Assembly: GCF_028657905.1 (NCBI RefSeq)
Contig: NZ_CP117781.1
Span: 1,116,001 to 1,180,000, forward strand
DNA: 64,000 bases
From: Burkholderia sp. FERM BP-3421
Lineage (GTDB): Bacteria > Pseudomonadota > Gammaproteobacteria > Burkholderiales > Burkholderiaceae
Direction: 5' to 3'
Shown: in pieces, positions 27,894 to 35,857 of the stretch
How the letters are laid out: each line of letters opens with the position of its first letter
Position numbering within the stretch: the stretch's first letter is position 1
Program-made: the position numbers and the translations under genes
The notes under the pieces: model-generated
Seen by the model: the letters and a program-made list of their open reading frames with translations, nothing else
Database searches by the model: none
Told to the model about the DNA's origin: nothing

Positions 27894-29195
27894 TCACTCC
27901 GCCGCGAGGTAGAAATACCGGAACAGAAACACCGCGGCGATCACCCACACCACGGCCTTCACCTGGCGCGCCTGGCCCGTGAGCAGCTTCAGGCCGCCGT
28001 AGGCGATGAAGCCGAACGCCACGCCGTTCGCGATCGAATACGTGAACGGCATCAGCAGCGCGGTCAGCGCGGCGGGCACCGCTTCCGTCGCGTCGTCCCA
28101 CGGCACGTCGACCATGTCGCGCAGCATCAGACACGACACGTACAGCAGCGCGGGCGCGGTCGCATAGGCGGGCACGACGCCCGCGAGCGGCGCGATGAAC
28201 AGGCAGGCGAGGAACAGCACCGCGACCGTGACCGCGGTCATCCCGGTCCGGCCGCCCGCCTGCACGCCCGAGGCGCTCTCGATGTATGCGGTGGTCGACG
28301 AGGTGCCGAGCACCGAGCCCGCGACGATCGCGGTGCTGTCCGCGAGCAGCGCCTTGTTGAGCCGGTTCATCTTGCCTTCCACCAGCAGGCCCGCGCGGTT
28401 CGCGACGCCCATCAGCGTGCCCGTCGCGTCGAACAGTTCGACGAGGAAGAACACGAGAATCACGTTGATGATGCCGGTCGACAGCGCCGCGCCGATGTCG
28501 AGCTTGAACAGCGTCGCGTCGATCGACGGCGGAGCGGAGAAGATGCCGTGGAAGTGGTTGTCGCCGAAGAAGAACGACAGCACGGTCACGCCGATGATGC
28601 CGATCAGGATCGCGCCGCGCACCCGCAGATAGTCGAGCGTGACGATCGCGAAGAAGCCGACGATCGCGAGGATCGTGTTGTGCTGGTGCAGGTCGCCGAG
28701 CGTGACGAGGGTGGCCGGGCTGCCGACGATCACGCCGGCGGTCTTGAGCGAGATGATGCCGAGGAACAGGCCGATGCCCGCCGTGATCGCGATGCGCAGC
28801 GAACGGGGGATCCCGTTGACGATCACCTCGCGCACCCGGAACAGCGTGACGAGCAGGAACAGGCAGCCGGAGATGAACACCGCGCCGAGCGCCGCCTGCC
28901 ACGTGAAGCCCATGCCCTTGACGACCGTGTACGCGAAGTACGCGTTGAGCCCCATGCCGGGCGCGCACGCGATCGGATAGTTCGCGTACAGGCCCATGAT
29001 CAGCGATGCGAGCGCCGCCACGAGGCAGGTGGCGACGAACACGGATTCCTTCGGCATGCCCGCGTCGCCGAGGATCGCGGGGTTCACGAAGATGATGTAC
29101 GCCATCGTCAGGAAGGTGGTGACCCCGGCGAGTATTTCGGTGCGAAAGTCGGTGCCGGCTTCTGCGAAGCCGAAATACCGTTTGAGCGATTCCAT
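27894..29195 (-). CDS. NCS2 purine permease (AzgA type)
   Basis: A 433-residue inner-membrane permease of the AzgA/PurP (adenine/guanine/hypoxanthine) branch of NCS2. It opens with KRYFGFAEAGTDFRTEILAG and TFLTMAYIIFVNPAIL, hallmarks of the branch. MGLNAYFAYTVVKGMGFTWQ and GTSSTTAYIESASGVQAGGR are the conserved substrate-site segments. At least ten hydrophobic helices are visible. It is single with its own terminator. The exact purine is not determinable by eye. It is divergent from the dipeptidase gene across 364 bases. Confidence 0.9.
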   Translation of the reverse strand: MESLKRYFGFAEAGTDFRTEILAGVTTFLTMAYIIFVNPAILGDAGMPKESVFVATCLVAALASLIMGLYANYPIACAPGMGLNAYFAYTVVKGMGFTWQAALGAVFISGCLFLLVTLFRVREVIVNGIPRSLRIAITAGIGLFLGIISLKTAGVIVGSPATLVTLGDLHQHNTILAIVGFFAIVTLDYLRVRGAILIGIIGVTVLSFFFGDNHFHGIFSAPPSIDATLFKLDIGAALSTGIINVILVFFLVELFDATGTLMGVANRAGLLVEGKMNRLNKALLADSTAIVAGSVLGTSSTTAYIESASGVQAGGRTGMTAVTVAVLFLACLFIAPLAGVVPAYATAPALLYVSCLMLRDMVDVPWDDATEAVPAALTALLMPFTYSIANGVAFGFIAYGGLKLLTGQARQVKAVVWVIAAVFLFRYFYLAAE

Positions 29196-29559
29196 GAAGG
29201 GGATTCTCCGGTCAGTTTGTCGTGTTGCTTAATCTGATGATTTGTTGTAGCGGCAGTGCCGATGTACTGTAACCAGCCACTATTGGGCGGCTATCGGCGG
29301 ATTGTAATAGCGGACATAGATCGGACGATATAGTTGGCGGCAAAGGCGGGCTCGCCGCGCGCCACGGGCGGGACCGGTTCCGTCTGCCGCATCGTATTTG
29401 GGCGCGGCGCGGCGGCGCTACAATGGCGTTCTGCGCGGCGTCCGGGCCAGGGCGGCGCGCGATGAGATCGGAAGTCACTGGCGGTGATGCGGTAGTTGTT
29501 GGCAGACGGATCCCCGTTGCCGGGCAGCGGGGCCTCGACAATAATTTCCCTGAGAGAAC
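29196..29559. other. Divergent promoter interval
   Basis: This interval of 364 bases between the purine permease (leftward) and the dipeptidase gene (rightward) is relatively AT-rich near 29215-29335. No riboswitch fold, leader peptide or small gene was recognised. Confidence 0.45.
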
Positions 29560-30276
29560 ATGCTTACGCTCGCTGATCCCAAGGTCAAAAACGTCGCGCT
29601 CGTGGAGTGCGGCGAGCGGTTCGTCGATCTGGCGGACCCTGATGCCTCCATCGCGGTCGACTTGAGTCGCCGCTACATCTCAAGCAAAAGTCCTCATTTC
29701 CTGAAAGTGCGCGCGTCGCTCGCCGCGCGGCTCGCCGCCGCCGGCAAGGCGCTGCCGGCGGCGCTGCGCTTGTGCGTGACGGAAGGCTATCGGCCGCTCG
29801 GCGCGCAGCGCGACTACTTCAATCGCCATCTCGCGAAGCTGCGCGCCGCGCGCGCCGGCTTGAGCGACGACGCCTTGTTCATGCTCGCGAGCCACTACAT
29901 CGCGCCGCCCGACGTGGCCGCGCATCCGACCGGCGCGGCGATCGACCTGACGCTGATCGGTGCGGACGGCGAGCCGCTCGATCTCGGCTGCGTGCTGAAT
30001 GCGACCGACGCCGAATCGTCGGGCGCGTGCTATACGGATTGCGCGTTCATCAGCCCGGCCGCCGCGCGCAACCGCCGGCTGCTGGTCGACGCGATGCGCG
30101 GCGCGGGTTTCGTCAACTATCCGTCCGAATGGTGGCACTGGTCGTATGGCGATCGCTATTGGGCCGCGTGCACGGGCGCGCCGCGCGCGTTCTACGGTCC
30201 GGTCGACGAGGCCGCGCTCGAACAGGATGCGGCCGCGGCGCGCGCGCCGGCGCTGCACGAGGGGGCGGGCCGATGA
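29560..30276 (+). CDS. D-Ala-D-Ala dipeptidase, VanX/DdpX type (M15D)
   Basis: A 238-residue zinc dipeptidase. The metal motif HPTGAAID supplies His122 and Asp129, and EWWHW supplies the catalytic Glu190 and zinc ligand His193, matching VanX. The basic residue in VTEGYRPLGAQRDYF also fits. In Gram-negatives such enzymes recycle D-Ala-D-Ala or act in peptidoglycan turnover rather than vancomycin resistance. No signal peptide, so cytosolic. It is overlapped by four bases with a peptidoglycan-endopeptidase-like gene, giving a two-gene cell-wall operon. Confidence 0.87.
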   Translation: MLTLADPKVKNVALVECGERFVDLADPDASIAVDLSRRYISSKSPHFLKVRASLAARLAAAGKALPAALRLCVTEGYRPLGAQRDYFNRHLAKLRAARAGLSDDALFMLASHYIAPPDVAAHPTGAAIDLTLIGADGEPLDLGCVLNATDAESSGACYTDCAFISPAAARNRRLLVDAMRGAGFVNYPSEWWHWSYGDRYWAACTGAPRAFYGPVDEAALEQDAAAARAPALHEGAGR

Positions 30277-30734
30277 ACGACGTGCTGATGGACGCCACCG
30301 CCGAAGTGGCCTGGATGCCGATCGCGTTGGCCGAGGTCGGCGTGCGGCGGTGTGCCGAAGGCGAGAGCAATCCGCGCATTGTTGAGTACAACGATGCGAC
30401 CAACCTGATCGGCTACGACGACAAGATTTCATGGTGCTCGTCGTTCGTCAACTGGTGCCTCGCGCGCGCCGGCATCGCGGGCACCGGCTCGGCGCTCGCG
30501 CGCTCGTGGCTCGAGTGGGGGCGTGGGCTCGTCGAGCCCGTGTACGGATGCGTCGTGGTGCTGTCGCGCGACGATCCCGCGAGCTGGAAGGGGCACGTCG
30601 GCTTCTACCTGCGCCAGGACAACGAATCCCTGTACCTGTTCGGCGGCAACCAACTGGGCGAGGTGCGCGAACTCGCTTATCCGCGCGCGCAACTGCTCGC
30701 CTACCGCTGGCCCGAGCCGAGCCCCGCGCGCTGA
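30273..30734 (+). CDS. TIGR02594-family NlpC/P60-like endopeptidase
   Basis: A 153-residue protein of the TIGR02594 family. The catalytic cysteine is Cys55 in ISWCSSFVNWC, followed by the typical GTGSALARSWLEWG, and the histidine is His108 in WKGHVGFY. Such papain-like domains cleave peptidoglycan peptides and often occur as phage or contact-dependent effectors, but here there is no signal peptide or toxin context. It is translationally coupled to the VanX-like gene (ATGA overlap at 30273), suggesting joint action on muropeptides. Confidence 0.82.
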   Translation: MNDVLMDATAEVAWMPIALAEVGVRRCAEGESNPRIVEYNDATNLIGYDDKISWCSSFVNWCLARAGIAGTGSALARSWLEWGRGLVEPVYGCVVVLSRDDPASWKGHVGFYLRQDNESLYLFGGNQLGEVRELAYPRAQLLAYRWPEPSPAR

Positions 30735-31531
30735 CGCGGCTCGGTCACGCTGACGATGCTGCCCCACGGTGATTCGCGTTCGCGCGTGCGCACGGCGGCG
30801 CCGACGCGCAGCGTCGCCCAATACGGCGCGCTCACGCAGTGCGGCGGCGCGAACGGCGCGCGCGCATCGACTTCGACATAGGCGGCGCAACCATAGGCGC
30901 CCAGCGGCTGCCATTTCGCGACCACGTTGCGCTGGCGCAGCGCTTCGTCGCCATAGCGCTGCGTGTAGGTCCAGCCGAGCGCATAACCGGACGCGACGCC
31001 GGCACTCGCGAACACGAGGCTGAGCACGAGCAGCACGCGTCGCAGCCCGCGCGCGGATTCGAACGCGTGCGGGCTGAAGCGCAGCATGAGCAGGCCGGCG
31101 GCGGTCCACGCGAGGCCGGCCGCGCCGATCAGCGGATACAGCGGCGTCGCGGGCGTGAAGCCGGCGCCGTAGGCGTGCAGGCCCAGCAGCAGCACCGCTC
31201 CCCAACCGACGACGAACAGCGCGCGCACCGGATCGAAGGCGAGGCGCGCGCGCGATGGAAACAGGCCGGTGGGCAGCGCGTCGGCGCGGCGTCGCACGCG
31301 CCATGTCCACAGCGCGGCGGCGGTCGCGCAGCAGGCGGCCGATACGGCCAGCATCAGCCCGTTGCCTTGCAGCGCCCAGTATCCGGTCAGCAGTGCGAGC
31401 CCGGCGGTCGTCACCGGCCAGGCGCCGACGCCGCCGAAACGGCGCGCATGCCGGCCGTTCCAGCGCCTCGTAATGTCATCGAAAGAATGTGGATGGCTCA
31501 ATCGATCGCCTCGTTGTTCTTGTATCGACAT
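30701..31531 (-). CDS. Hypothetical membrane protein
   Basis: A 276-residue protein that I do not recognise. Four to five hydrophobic segments are visible, for instance WPVTTAGLALLTGYWALQG, LFVVGWGAVLLLGLHAYGAG, LIGAAGLAWTAAGLLMLRF and VLLVLSLVFASAGVASGYAL. A C-terminal soluble part of about 80 residues carries two cysteines (YGCAAY, PHCVSA). It is convergent with the endopeptidase gene and overlaps its last 34 bases. The start at 31531 gives a basic cytosolic N-terminus. Confidence 0.65.
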   Translation of the reverse strand: MSIQEQRGDRLSHPHSFDDITRRWNGRHARRFGGVGAWPVTTAGLALLTGYWALQGNGLMLAVSAACCATAAALWTWRVRRRADALPTGLFPSRARLAFDPVRALFVVGWGAVLLLGLHAYGAGFTPATPLYPLIGAAGLAWTAAGLLMLRFSPHAFESARGLRRVLLVLSLVFASAGVASGYALGWTYTQRYGDEALRQRNVVAKWQPLGAYGCAAYVEVDARAPFAPPHCVSAPYWATLRVGAAVRTRERESPWGSIVSVTEPRQRAGLGSGQR

Positions 31532-32302
31532 GACCCATCATAGGAAATACATCGTTTTGTCACGGGGCTTTTGCAGGGGGGCATCGCGAAGCTGCACGCG
31601 ATGACGGTTTGTGTCAGGCTGTGCACGACGGATCTGTGCCATGCGTGTGACGCTTCGGCGCCCGGTGTTGCGCGGAACGCGACACGCGTCAACAAAGCGA
31701 TGCGCGGCGCGGGAAGCCGTCGTAGAGTGTGGATTGGATTGAGGGAGGCCTGCGGCGCGCGCGTCGCGACGCAGGCGCTTCGCAGGGCTAAGTTGCGCCG
31801 CCGGCATGATCCGGCGCAACTTGCGCCGGATCCTGTCAGGTCGACATCACGTCGCGCGCCTTGCGCGGCGACTGGTTTCGCTGCGGCGTCGCATGACGCG
31901 GCGGAGGCCGAACCGATTCCAGCCGCGCGCAGCGTGCGCGCGGCGTTCGAACAGGCTGCGCGCGACCGTCGTCGCGCGCGGTGCGACATAGGCGGGCCGG
32001 CGGCCCGCACGCATGCGCGGGTATCGCACGATACGCGCATGAGGCCGCCCGGCGCGCATCGATCTCGCCTGAAGTGCGAGGGAATCGCGTTATCTGTGTA
32101 AAACATTGCAAGACGTCATCGCGTTAACGTGGTTCTCTTTCTAGGATGTAGAGAGTGGTCGCGTCAGATGTCGGCGGCGCTGTCGCGGTAGGCCCGCGAG
32201 GCGCAAGAGTGGTGGCCGACGTGTTCCGCGATCGTTGTGGTGCGTTCGGGGCGGCCCGTGCGGTGCTGCCGGACGATTTCATCCGTCAATACGGAGGTAA
32301 GC
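31532..32302. other. Long gene-free interval
   Basis: This stretch of 771 bases is without a convincing gene. A 176-codon plus-strand frame (31571-32101) and its antisense counterparts are Arg/Ala-rich and look like GC artefacts. The notable content is the nested palindrome at 31790-31832, listed separately. The promoter for the small gene at 32303 should be near the right end. Confidence 0.5.
31790..31832. repeat. Nested inverted repeats forming mutually exclusive hairpins
   Basis: Segment A AAGTTGCGCCG (31790-31800) is perfectly complementary to segment B CGGCGCAACTT (31812-31822) with an 11-base loop. Segment B, extended left as GATCCGGCGCAA (31808-31819), is also perfectly complementary to segment C TTGCGCCGGATC (31821-31832). 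A:B and B:C cannot form together. It could be an attenuator-like switch, a REP-type element or a DNA-binding site; no gene is closely attached. Confidence 0.6.
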
Positions 32303-32587
32303 ATGTTGAACTGGATCAGCCGTTGGGCGTTGCGGCACGCCCCCACGCCGGAGAAAACCGCTGCGTCGATGCTGGTGACCGCGCGCATGGAGTTGTTCAC
32401 GGCCGAGCAGCGTGTGATTGACGCGAAGTTGCAGGCGGATTACTGGCGCACGCGCGTCTCGTTCCTCGAGGAAGTGCAGAAGCAAGGCATCGAGCCGTGG
32501 GTCAGCGCGCAAACGCAGAAGTCCGAGATCGAGACCGCAGCGGCGGCGCGCGGGGTCGTGGGTCCGCGTCTCGCGGCCAGCACCTGA
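32303..32587 (+). CDS. Small coiled-coil-like protein of unknown function
   Basis: A 94-residue protein starting at ATG 32303 with GGAGGT eight bases upstream, which decides the start over an in-frame extension to 32237. The central part (ASMLVTARMELFTAEQRVID, KLQADYWRTRVSFLEEVQKQ) is amphipathic and probably a long helix. I do not recognise the family. It appears single. Confidence 0.6.
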   Translation: MLNWISRWALRHAPTPEKTAASMLVTARMELFTAEQRVIDAKLQADYWRTRVSFLEEVQKQGIEPWVSAQTQKSEIETAAAARGVVGPRLAAST

Positions 32588-33062
32588 GCCGGGTTCGATG
32601 AAACGCGCTGTTGCCTGTCTGCGCGCGGCATTGGACTGTCGCGGCCCGGCCGTCGTCGACCGCAGCCCGCCGCCCCCCGGCTTCGTGGGCGTTTTCCCGC
32701 ATCATCCTGATTCACGTTTCATGTTCGCGCGCGTGGGCGTGCGATCGTTCGCGTCGACCTGAGTTCACGCGCTCGCCCCGCCGGGGCGATGGCGCCGGAG
32801 TGTGGCGCACCGGTCCTCATCGAGGCTGGGCACGCAACTTCGTCCGGTAGCAACGGAACACGGTGGCGGACGCACGGCGGCTTGCGCCGCGTCGTGCATT
32901 GAATCGGCCCGGGGGTTTACCGTTGCCGTTCCTCGCGTGCGGAGTGCGCGCGCGATACGCGCGGTGCCGCTCCATCCTTCCTTCCTTCGATAGCGCCCAT
33001 TCGCCTGCGCGAACCCGCAGCGGTGTTGACGCGTGCGCATCGGATCCGGTAAATTGGACGAC
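32588..33062. other. Interval upstream of the threonine leader, with promoter
   Basis: About 475 bases with no supported gene. At the right end TTGACG (33026-33031) and TAAATT (33050-33055), spaced by 18 bases, form a good sigma-70 promoter. A start near 33062 would place the leader-peptide ATG at or within a base or two of the RNA 5' end. Confidence 0.5.
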
Positions 33063-33140
33063 ATGAACGCACGCGCACTCACCACCACGACCACCACCAC
33101 GACCGCCATCGGCGGGCGGAGGGGAGGTCGCGTGTCGTAG
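33063..33140 (+). CDS. Threonine-rich attenuator leader peptide
   Basis: A 25-codon frame from ATG 33063 to TAG 33138-33140 whose codons 7-14 are eight consecutive threonine codons (33081-33104; ACC and ACG). It lies just ahead of a terminator hairpin and a threonyl-tRNA synthetase gene, the arrangement of ribosome-mediated attenuation. Stalling on the Thr codons would free GGCGGG (33111-33116) to pair with CCCGCC (33168-33173) inside the terminator stem and so prevent termination. The peptide itself has no other expected function. It is too short for ordinary gene calling, but the Thr run is hard to explain otherwise. Confidence 0.8.
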   Translation: MNARALTTTTTTTTAIGGRRGGRVS

Positions 33141-33163
33141 TCAGTGCGTCTCTGACATCCCTG

Positions 33164-33194
33164 AAGCCCCGCCGGAAACGGACGGGGCTTTTTT
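33164..33194 (+). terminator. Attenuator terminator ahead of the second threonyl-tRNA synthetase
   Basis: AAGCCCCG pairs with CGGGGCTT, with inner CCG-GAAA-CGG pairs and a bulged A, followed by TTTTTT (33189-33194). It sits between the Thr leader stop (33140) and the synthetase start (33236). A second small dyad, GTCAG and CTGAC, lies between leader and terminator. Confidence 0.85.
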
Positions 33195-33235
33195 CATGTC
33201 CCGTGCCGCCGGCTCATCACGAAACGGAGCACACG

Positions 33236-34465
33236 ATGGACGCATTCGATCACCGGATTCTCGGCAGCAAGCTCGATCTTTTTCACCAGCGGGACGAAGG
33301 CCCCGGCACGGTGTTCTGGCATCCGCGCGGCATGGCGCTGCTGCGCGTCGTCGAGGAGTACGTACGGGTTCGGATGCGCGCGGCCGGGTTCGCGGAAGTG
33401 CGCACGCCGCAGTTGCTCGCGCGCGCGCTGTGGGAGCAGAGCGGCCATTGGGAGAAGTTCGGCGATCAGATGTTCACGCTCGACGGCGACGACGGCCGGT
33501 TCTGCCTGAAGCCGATGAGCTGCCCGGGGCACGTGCTGATCTTCAAGAAAGGATCGCGTTCGTACCGCGACCTGCCGGTGCGTTACGCGGAGTTCGGCGC
33601 CGTGCATCGCGCGGAGCCGTCCGGCGCGCTGCATGGGCTGATGCGCGCGCGGGCCTTCACGCAGGACGATGCGCATGTGCTGTGCGCGCCGGCGCAGGTC
33701 GAGGCCGAGGTGGTGCGCTTTTGCGCGCTGCTCGCGTCGGTGTACGCGGATTTCGGTTTCGACGCGTTCGAGGTCGCGCTGTCGACGCGGCCGGCGCAGC
33801 GCGCGGGAGACGATGCATCGTGGGATCGCGCGGAAGCCCAGCTCGCGGCGGCCGCGCGCGCGGCCGGACTGCGCTTCACGCTGCAGCCCGGCGAGGGCGC
33901 ATTCTACGGGCCCAAGCTCGAATTCCACCTGATCGACCGGCGCGGCCGCAAGTGGCAGTGCGGCACCGTGCAGCTCGACTTCGTGCTGCCCGAGCGGCTC
34001 GGCGCGACGTATGTCGACGAGAAGGGCGAGAAGCGCGTGCCCGTGATGATTCATCACGCGGTGCTGGGCAGTCTCGAACGCTTCATCGGCATCCTGCTCG
34101 AACATTACGAGGGCTGGTTGCCGGCCTGGCTCGCGCCGGATCAGGTGGTGGTCGCCAGCATCGGCGAGGCGCAGCGGTCGTTCGCCGACCAGGTGGCGCA
34201 GGCGTTCGAATCGATCGGATGCCGGGTGGCGCGCGATTTCCGCGCGGAACGCCTGCCACGCAAGATCGTCGACGCGCGCGCGCTGGCCGCGCCGATCCTC
34301 GCGATCGCGGGCAGCCAGGAAGCGCGCGACGGCACGGTCGCGTTGCGTCTGCGCAATGGCGAGCAGCAGGTGTTGCCGCTCGACGAGGCGCTGGCCTGCG
34401 TGGCGCGTGCGACGCGCGTGCCGTTGCGCACGGCGCCGCGCGTCGGCAACGACGCGGCCGCGTGA
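33236..34465 (+). CDS. Threonyl-tRNA synthetase paralogue lacking the TGS and editing domains
   Basis: A 409-residue class II synthetase that charges tRNA-Thr. The normal enzyme is about 640 residues; this one starts directly at the catalytic domain and lacks the N-terminal TGS and Ser-tRNA editing domains. The three zinc ligands that select threonine are kept: Cys96 (MSCPGH), His147 (FTQDDAH) and His273 (VMIHHAVLGSLERF). Motif 2 (FGAVHRAEPSGALHG) and motif 3 are intact, and the anticodon-binding domain fills residues 300-400. ATG at 33236 has GGAG upstream. A Thr leader and attenuator precede it. It may be a stress or antibiotic-resistant second copy; the housekeeping thrS should be elsewhere. 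Confidence 0.88.
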   Translation: MDAFDHRILGSKLDLFHQRDEGPGTVFWHPRGMALLRVVEEYVRVRMRAAGFAEVRTPQLLARALWEQSGHWEKFGDQMFTLDGDDGRFCLKPMSCPGHVLIFKKGSRSYRDLPVRYAEFGAVHRAEPSGALHGLMRARAFTQDDAHVLCAPAQVEAEVVRFCALLASVYADFGFDAFEVALSTRPAQRAGDDASWDRAEAQLAAAARAAGLRFTLQPGEGAFYGPKLEFHLIDRRGRKWQCGTVQLDFVLPERLGATYVDEKGEKRVPVMIHHAVLGSLERFIGILLEHYEGWLPAWLAPDQVVVASIGEAQRSFADQVAQAFESIGCRVARDFRAERLPRKIVDARALAAPILAIAGSQEARDGTVALRLRNGEQQVLPLDEALACVARATRVPLRTAPRVGNDAAA

Positions 34466-34504
34466 TCGGCCCGGCTGTGCGGCCCGGTTGCGCGCGACGC
34501 CGCA

Positions 34505-34873
34505 TCAGCGCGGGCGTGGCGCCGCGAGATCGGCGAGTGCGTCGCGCAGCCGCGCGAGCCAGCGCACGAGCGTGTGCGACGGCTGCGCGTAGGGCGTCGT
34601 GAGCGTCGCCTCGGCCGGGTGCGGTCCTCTGGTGCTGAGCCAGATGCGCTCGCCCTGCCGCACGTGCACGGTGTCACCGGGCTGAAGCCACAGATCGTCG
34701 ACGCTGCTCGACCGGATCAGGCGCACCTGGGCGCGCCCGATCCGCAGCTCCGCGTCGCTGCGCGCGCGCCAGGTCAGGGGCGCGCCCGGCGTGAGCGGAA
34801 AGTGCAGGGCGACGCGCGGCAGCGGTATCGCGTCGGCATCGGGCGGCGGCCACATCGGGTTCGCGTCTTCCAT
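34505..34873 (-). CDS. DUF2917-family protein
   Basis: A 122-residue protein with the DUF2917 pattern of a small beta-rich fold: hydrophobic-polar alternation with LQPGDTVHVRQGERIWLSTR near the middle. Its function is unknown. ATG at 34873 has GGAGAA upstream and is preferred over in-frame starts to 34936 that would overlap the terminator region. It is convergent with the threonyl-tRNA synthetase gene, 39 bases away. A leader peptide-like frame and an attenuator-like terminator lie upstream on its strand. Confidence 0.65.
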   Translation of the reverse strand: MEDANPMWPPPDADAIPLPRVALHFPLTPGAPLTWRARSDAELRIGRAQVRLIRSSSVDDLWLQPGDTVHVRQGERIWLSTRGPHPAEATLTTPYAQPSHTLVRWLARLRDALADLAAPRPR

Positions 34874-34923
34874 CTTCGTCTTCTCCTTGTAGAGCCGGCG
34901 GATGGAGCGCGATGCCATGCATG

Positions 34924-34953
34924 AAAAAGGCCCCAACCGGATCGGCGGGGCCT
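34924..34953 (-). terminator. Attenuator-like terminator ahead of the DUF2917 gene
   Basis: On the minus strand AGGCCCC (34953-34947) pairs with GGGGCCT (34934-34928), followed by TTTTT. A second GGGGCCT copy upstream (34996-34990) could pair with the same AGGCCCC as antiterminator. Position relative to the gene parallels the threonine attenuator. Confidence 0.7.
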
Positions 34954-34978
34954 GGTGACAGTGCTTGCTGTGGAACGG

Positions 34979-35065
34979 CTAGCGCACGGAGGCCCCGGGT
35001 AATGCACGTCGTGCAATTACCGATCGGCGGCCTGACGAGAGAGTGAAAACGGTGCGCGTGTTCAT
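34979..35065 (-). CDS. Putative leader peptide of the DUF2917 attenuator
   Basis: A 28-codon frame from ATG 35065 to TAG 34981-34979. Its opening (MNTRT) resembles that of the Thr leader (MNARA). It has no obvious run of one amino acid, but it contains codons rare in this GC-rich DNA (GTA, ATT, CGA, TTA) at codons 16-22, just before the antiterminator segment. A near-perfect dyad (34998-35021) is embedded in it. Whether it is translated and what it senses are unknown. Confidence 0.4.
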   Translation of the reverse strand: MNTRTVFTLSSGRRSVIARRALPGASVR

Positions 35066-35114
35066 GACCTGCAGTGTGTCGGCGGCGCAGGCGCTTGTCA
35101 ACGCTCGCGTGGCG

Positions 35115-35768
35115 TTACGGGCGCATCCGCAGCGTCTGGTCGGCATTCGGCGTGGCGCCCAGGCGTTCGAGCGCGGCAGCCGCGTCGCGGTTGCCTTGCA
35201 GCAGCGCGGTTTGCAGCGCGGTCCGGCCGAGCGCGTCGACGTGGTCCGGATCCGCGCCGCGCGCGACGAGGGTCGGCAGCAGGTCCAGGCGACCGAACAG
35301 TGTCGCGAACGACAGCGCGGTCGCGCCCGCGTTGTTGGTCTGGTCGATCGGGCAGCGCGTCGCGATCAGCGTGCGCGCGATCGCCGCATCGCCCTTGAAG
35401 ATCGCGCCCATCAGCGCGGTGTTGCCGTGCCGGTCCGCGGCGCACGGATCGGCGCCCGCGCGCAGCAGGTAGGTGAGCGCATCGCTCTGGCCGCGATACG
35501 CGCTCAGGATCAGCGCCGTGTACCCTTCGCGAGTCCTGGCGTCGAGCGGATAGCCGGCGTCGGCGAGCGCCTGCAGGATGTCGATGCGGCCGAGACGCGC
35601 CGCCGCGAACCAGGTGTCGTCGTAATCGCGCACGGTTTTGGGCGCGGCGCTCCGGAGCGCGGCCGTGGAGGGCGGTTCGATGTGCGCGCAACCAGCGGCG
35701 ACGAGCAGCAGCGCGGCGAGCGCGCCCGCGCGCCAGGCGCGCGACGTGAAAATCGAGCGAGGATTCAT
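35115..35768 (-). CDS. ankB: Ankyrin-repeat lipoprotein next to catalase
   Basis: A 217-residue protein with a lipoprotein signal (ALLLVAAGC lipobox, Cys near residue 27) and about four ankyrin repeats (GYTALILSAYRGQSDALTYL, GNTALMGAIFKGDAAIARTL, GATALSFATLFGRLDLLPTL, GRTALQTALLQGNRDAAAAL). It follows the periplasmic catalase by about 90 bases on the same strand, the katB-ankB arrangement described in Pseudomonas, where AnkB supports KatB activity in the periplasm. ATG at 35768 gives the proper signal peptide. The symbol is by context. Confidence 0.8.
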   Translation of the reverse strand: MNPRSIFTSRAWRAGALAALLLVAAGCAHIEPPSTAALRSAAPKTVRDYDDTWFAAARLGRIDILQALADAGYPLDARTREGYTALILSAYRGQSDALTYLLRAGADPCAADRHGNTALMGAIFKGDAAIARTLIATRCPIDQTNNAGATALSFATLFGRLDLLPTLVARGADPDHVDALGRTALQTALLQGNRDAAAALERLGATPNADQTLRMRP

Positions 35769-35857
35769 CGTGGCAAGGCCCGCACGTCGTGCGGGCGCGC
35801 TTGAAGGAGCATCGGGCCGGGGACGCGGCATGCCGCGTCCCCGGGCGGGGCGTGGGA

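Noticed and set aside
31571..32101. 176-codon plus frame
   Set aside because: Composition is random-like Arg/Ala with no ribosome site, and it contains the palindrome array.
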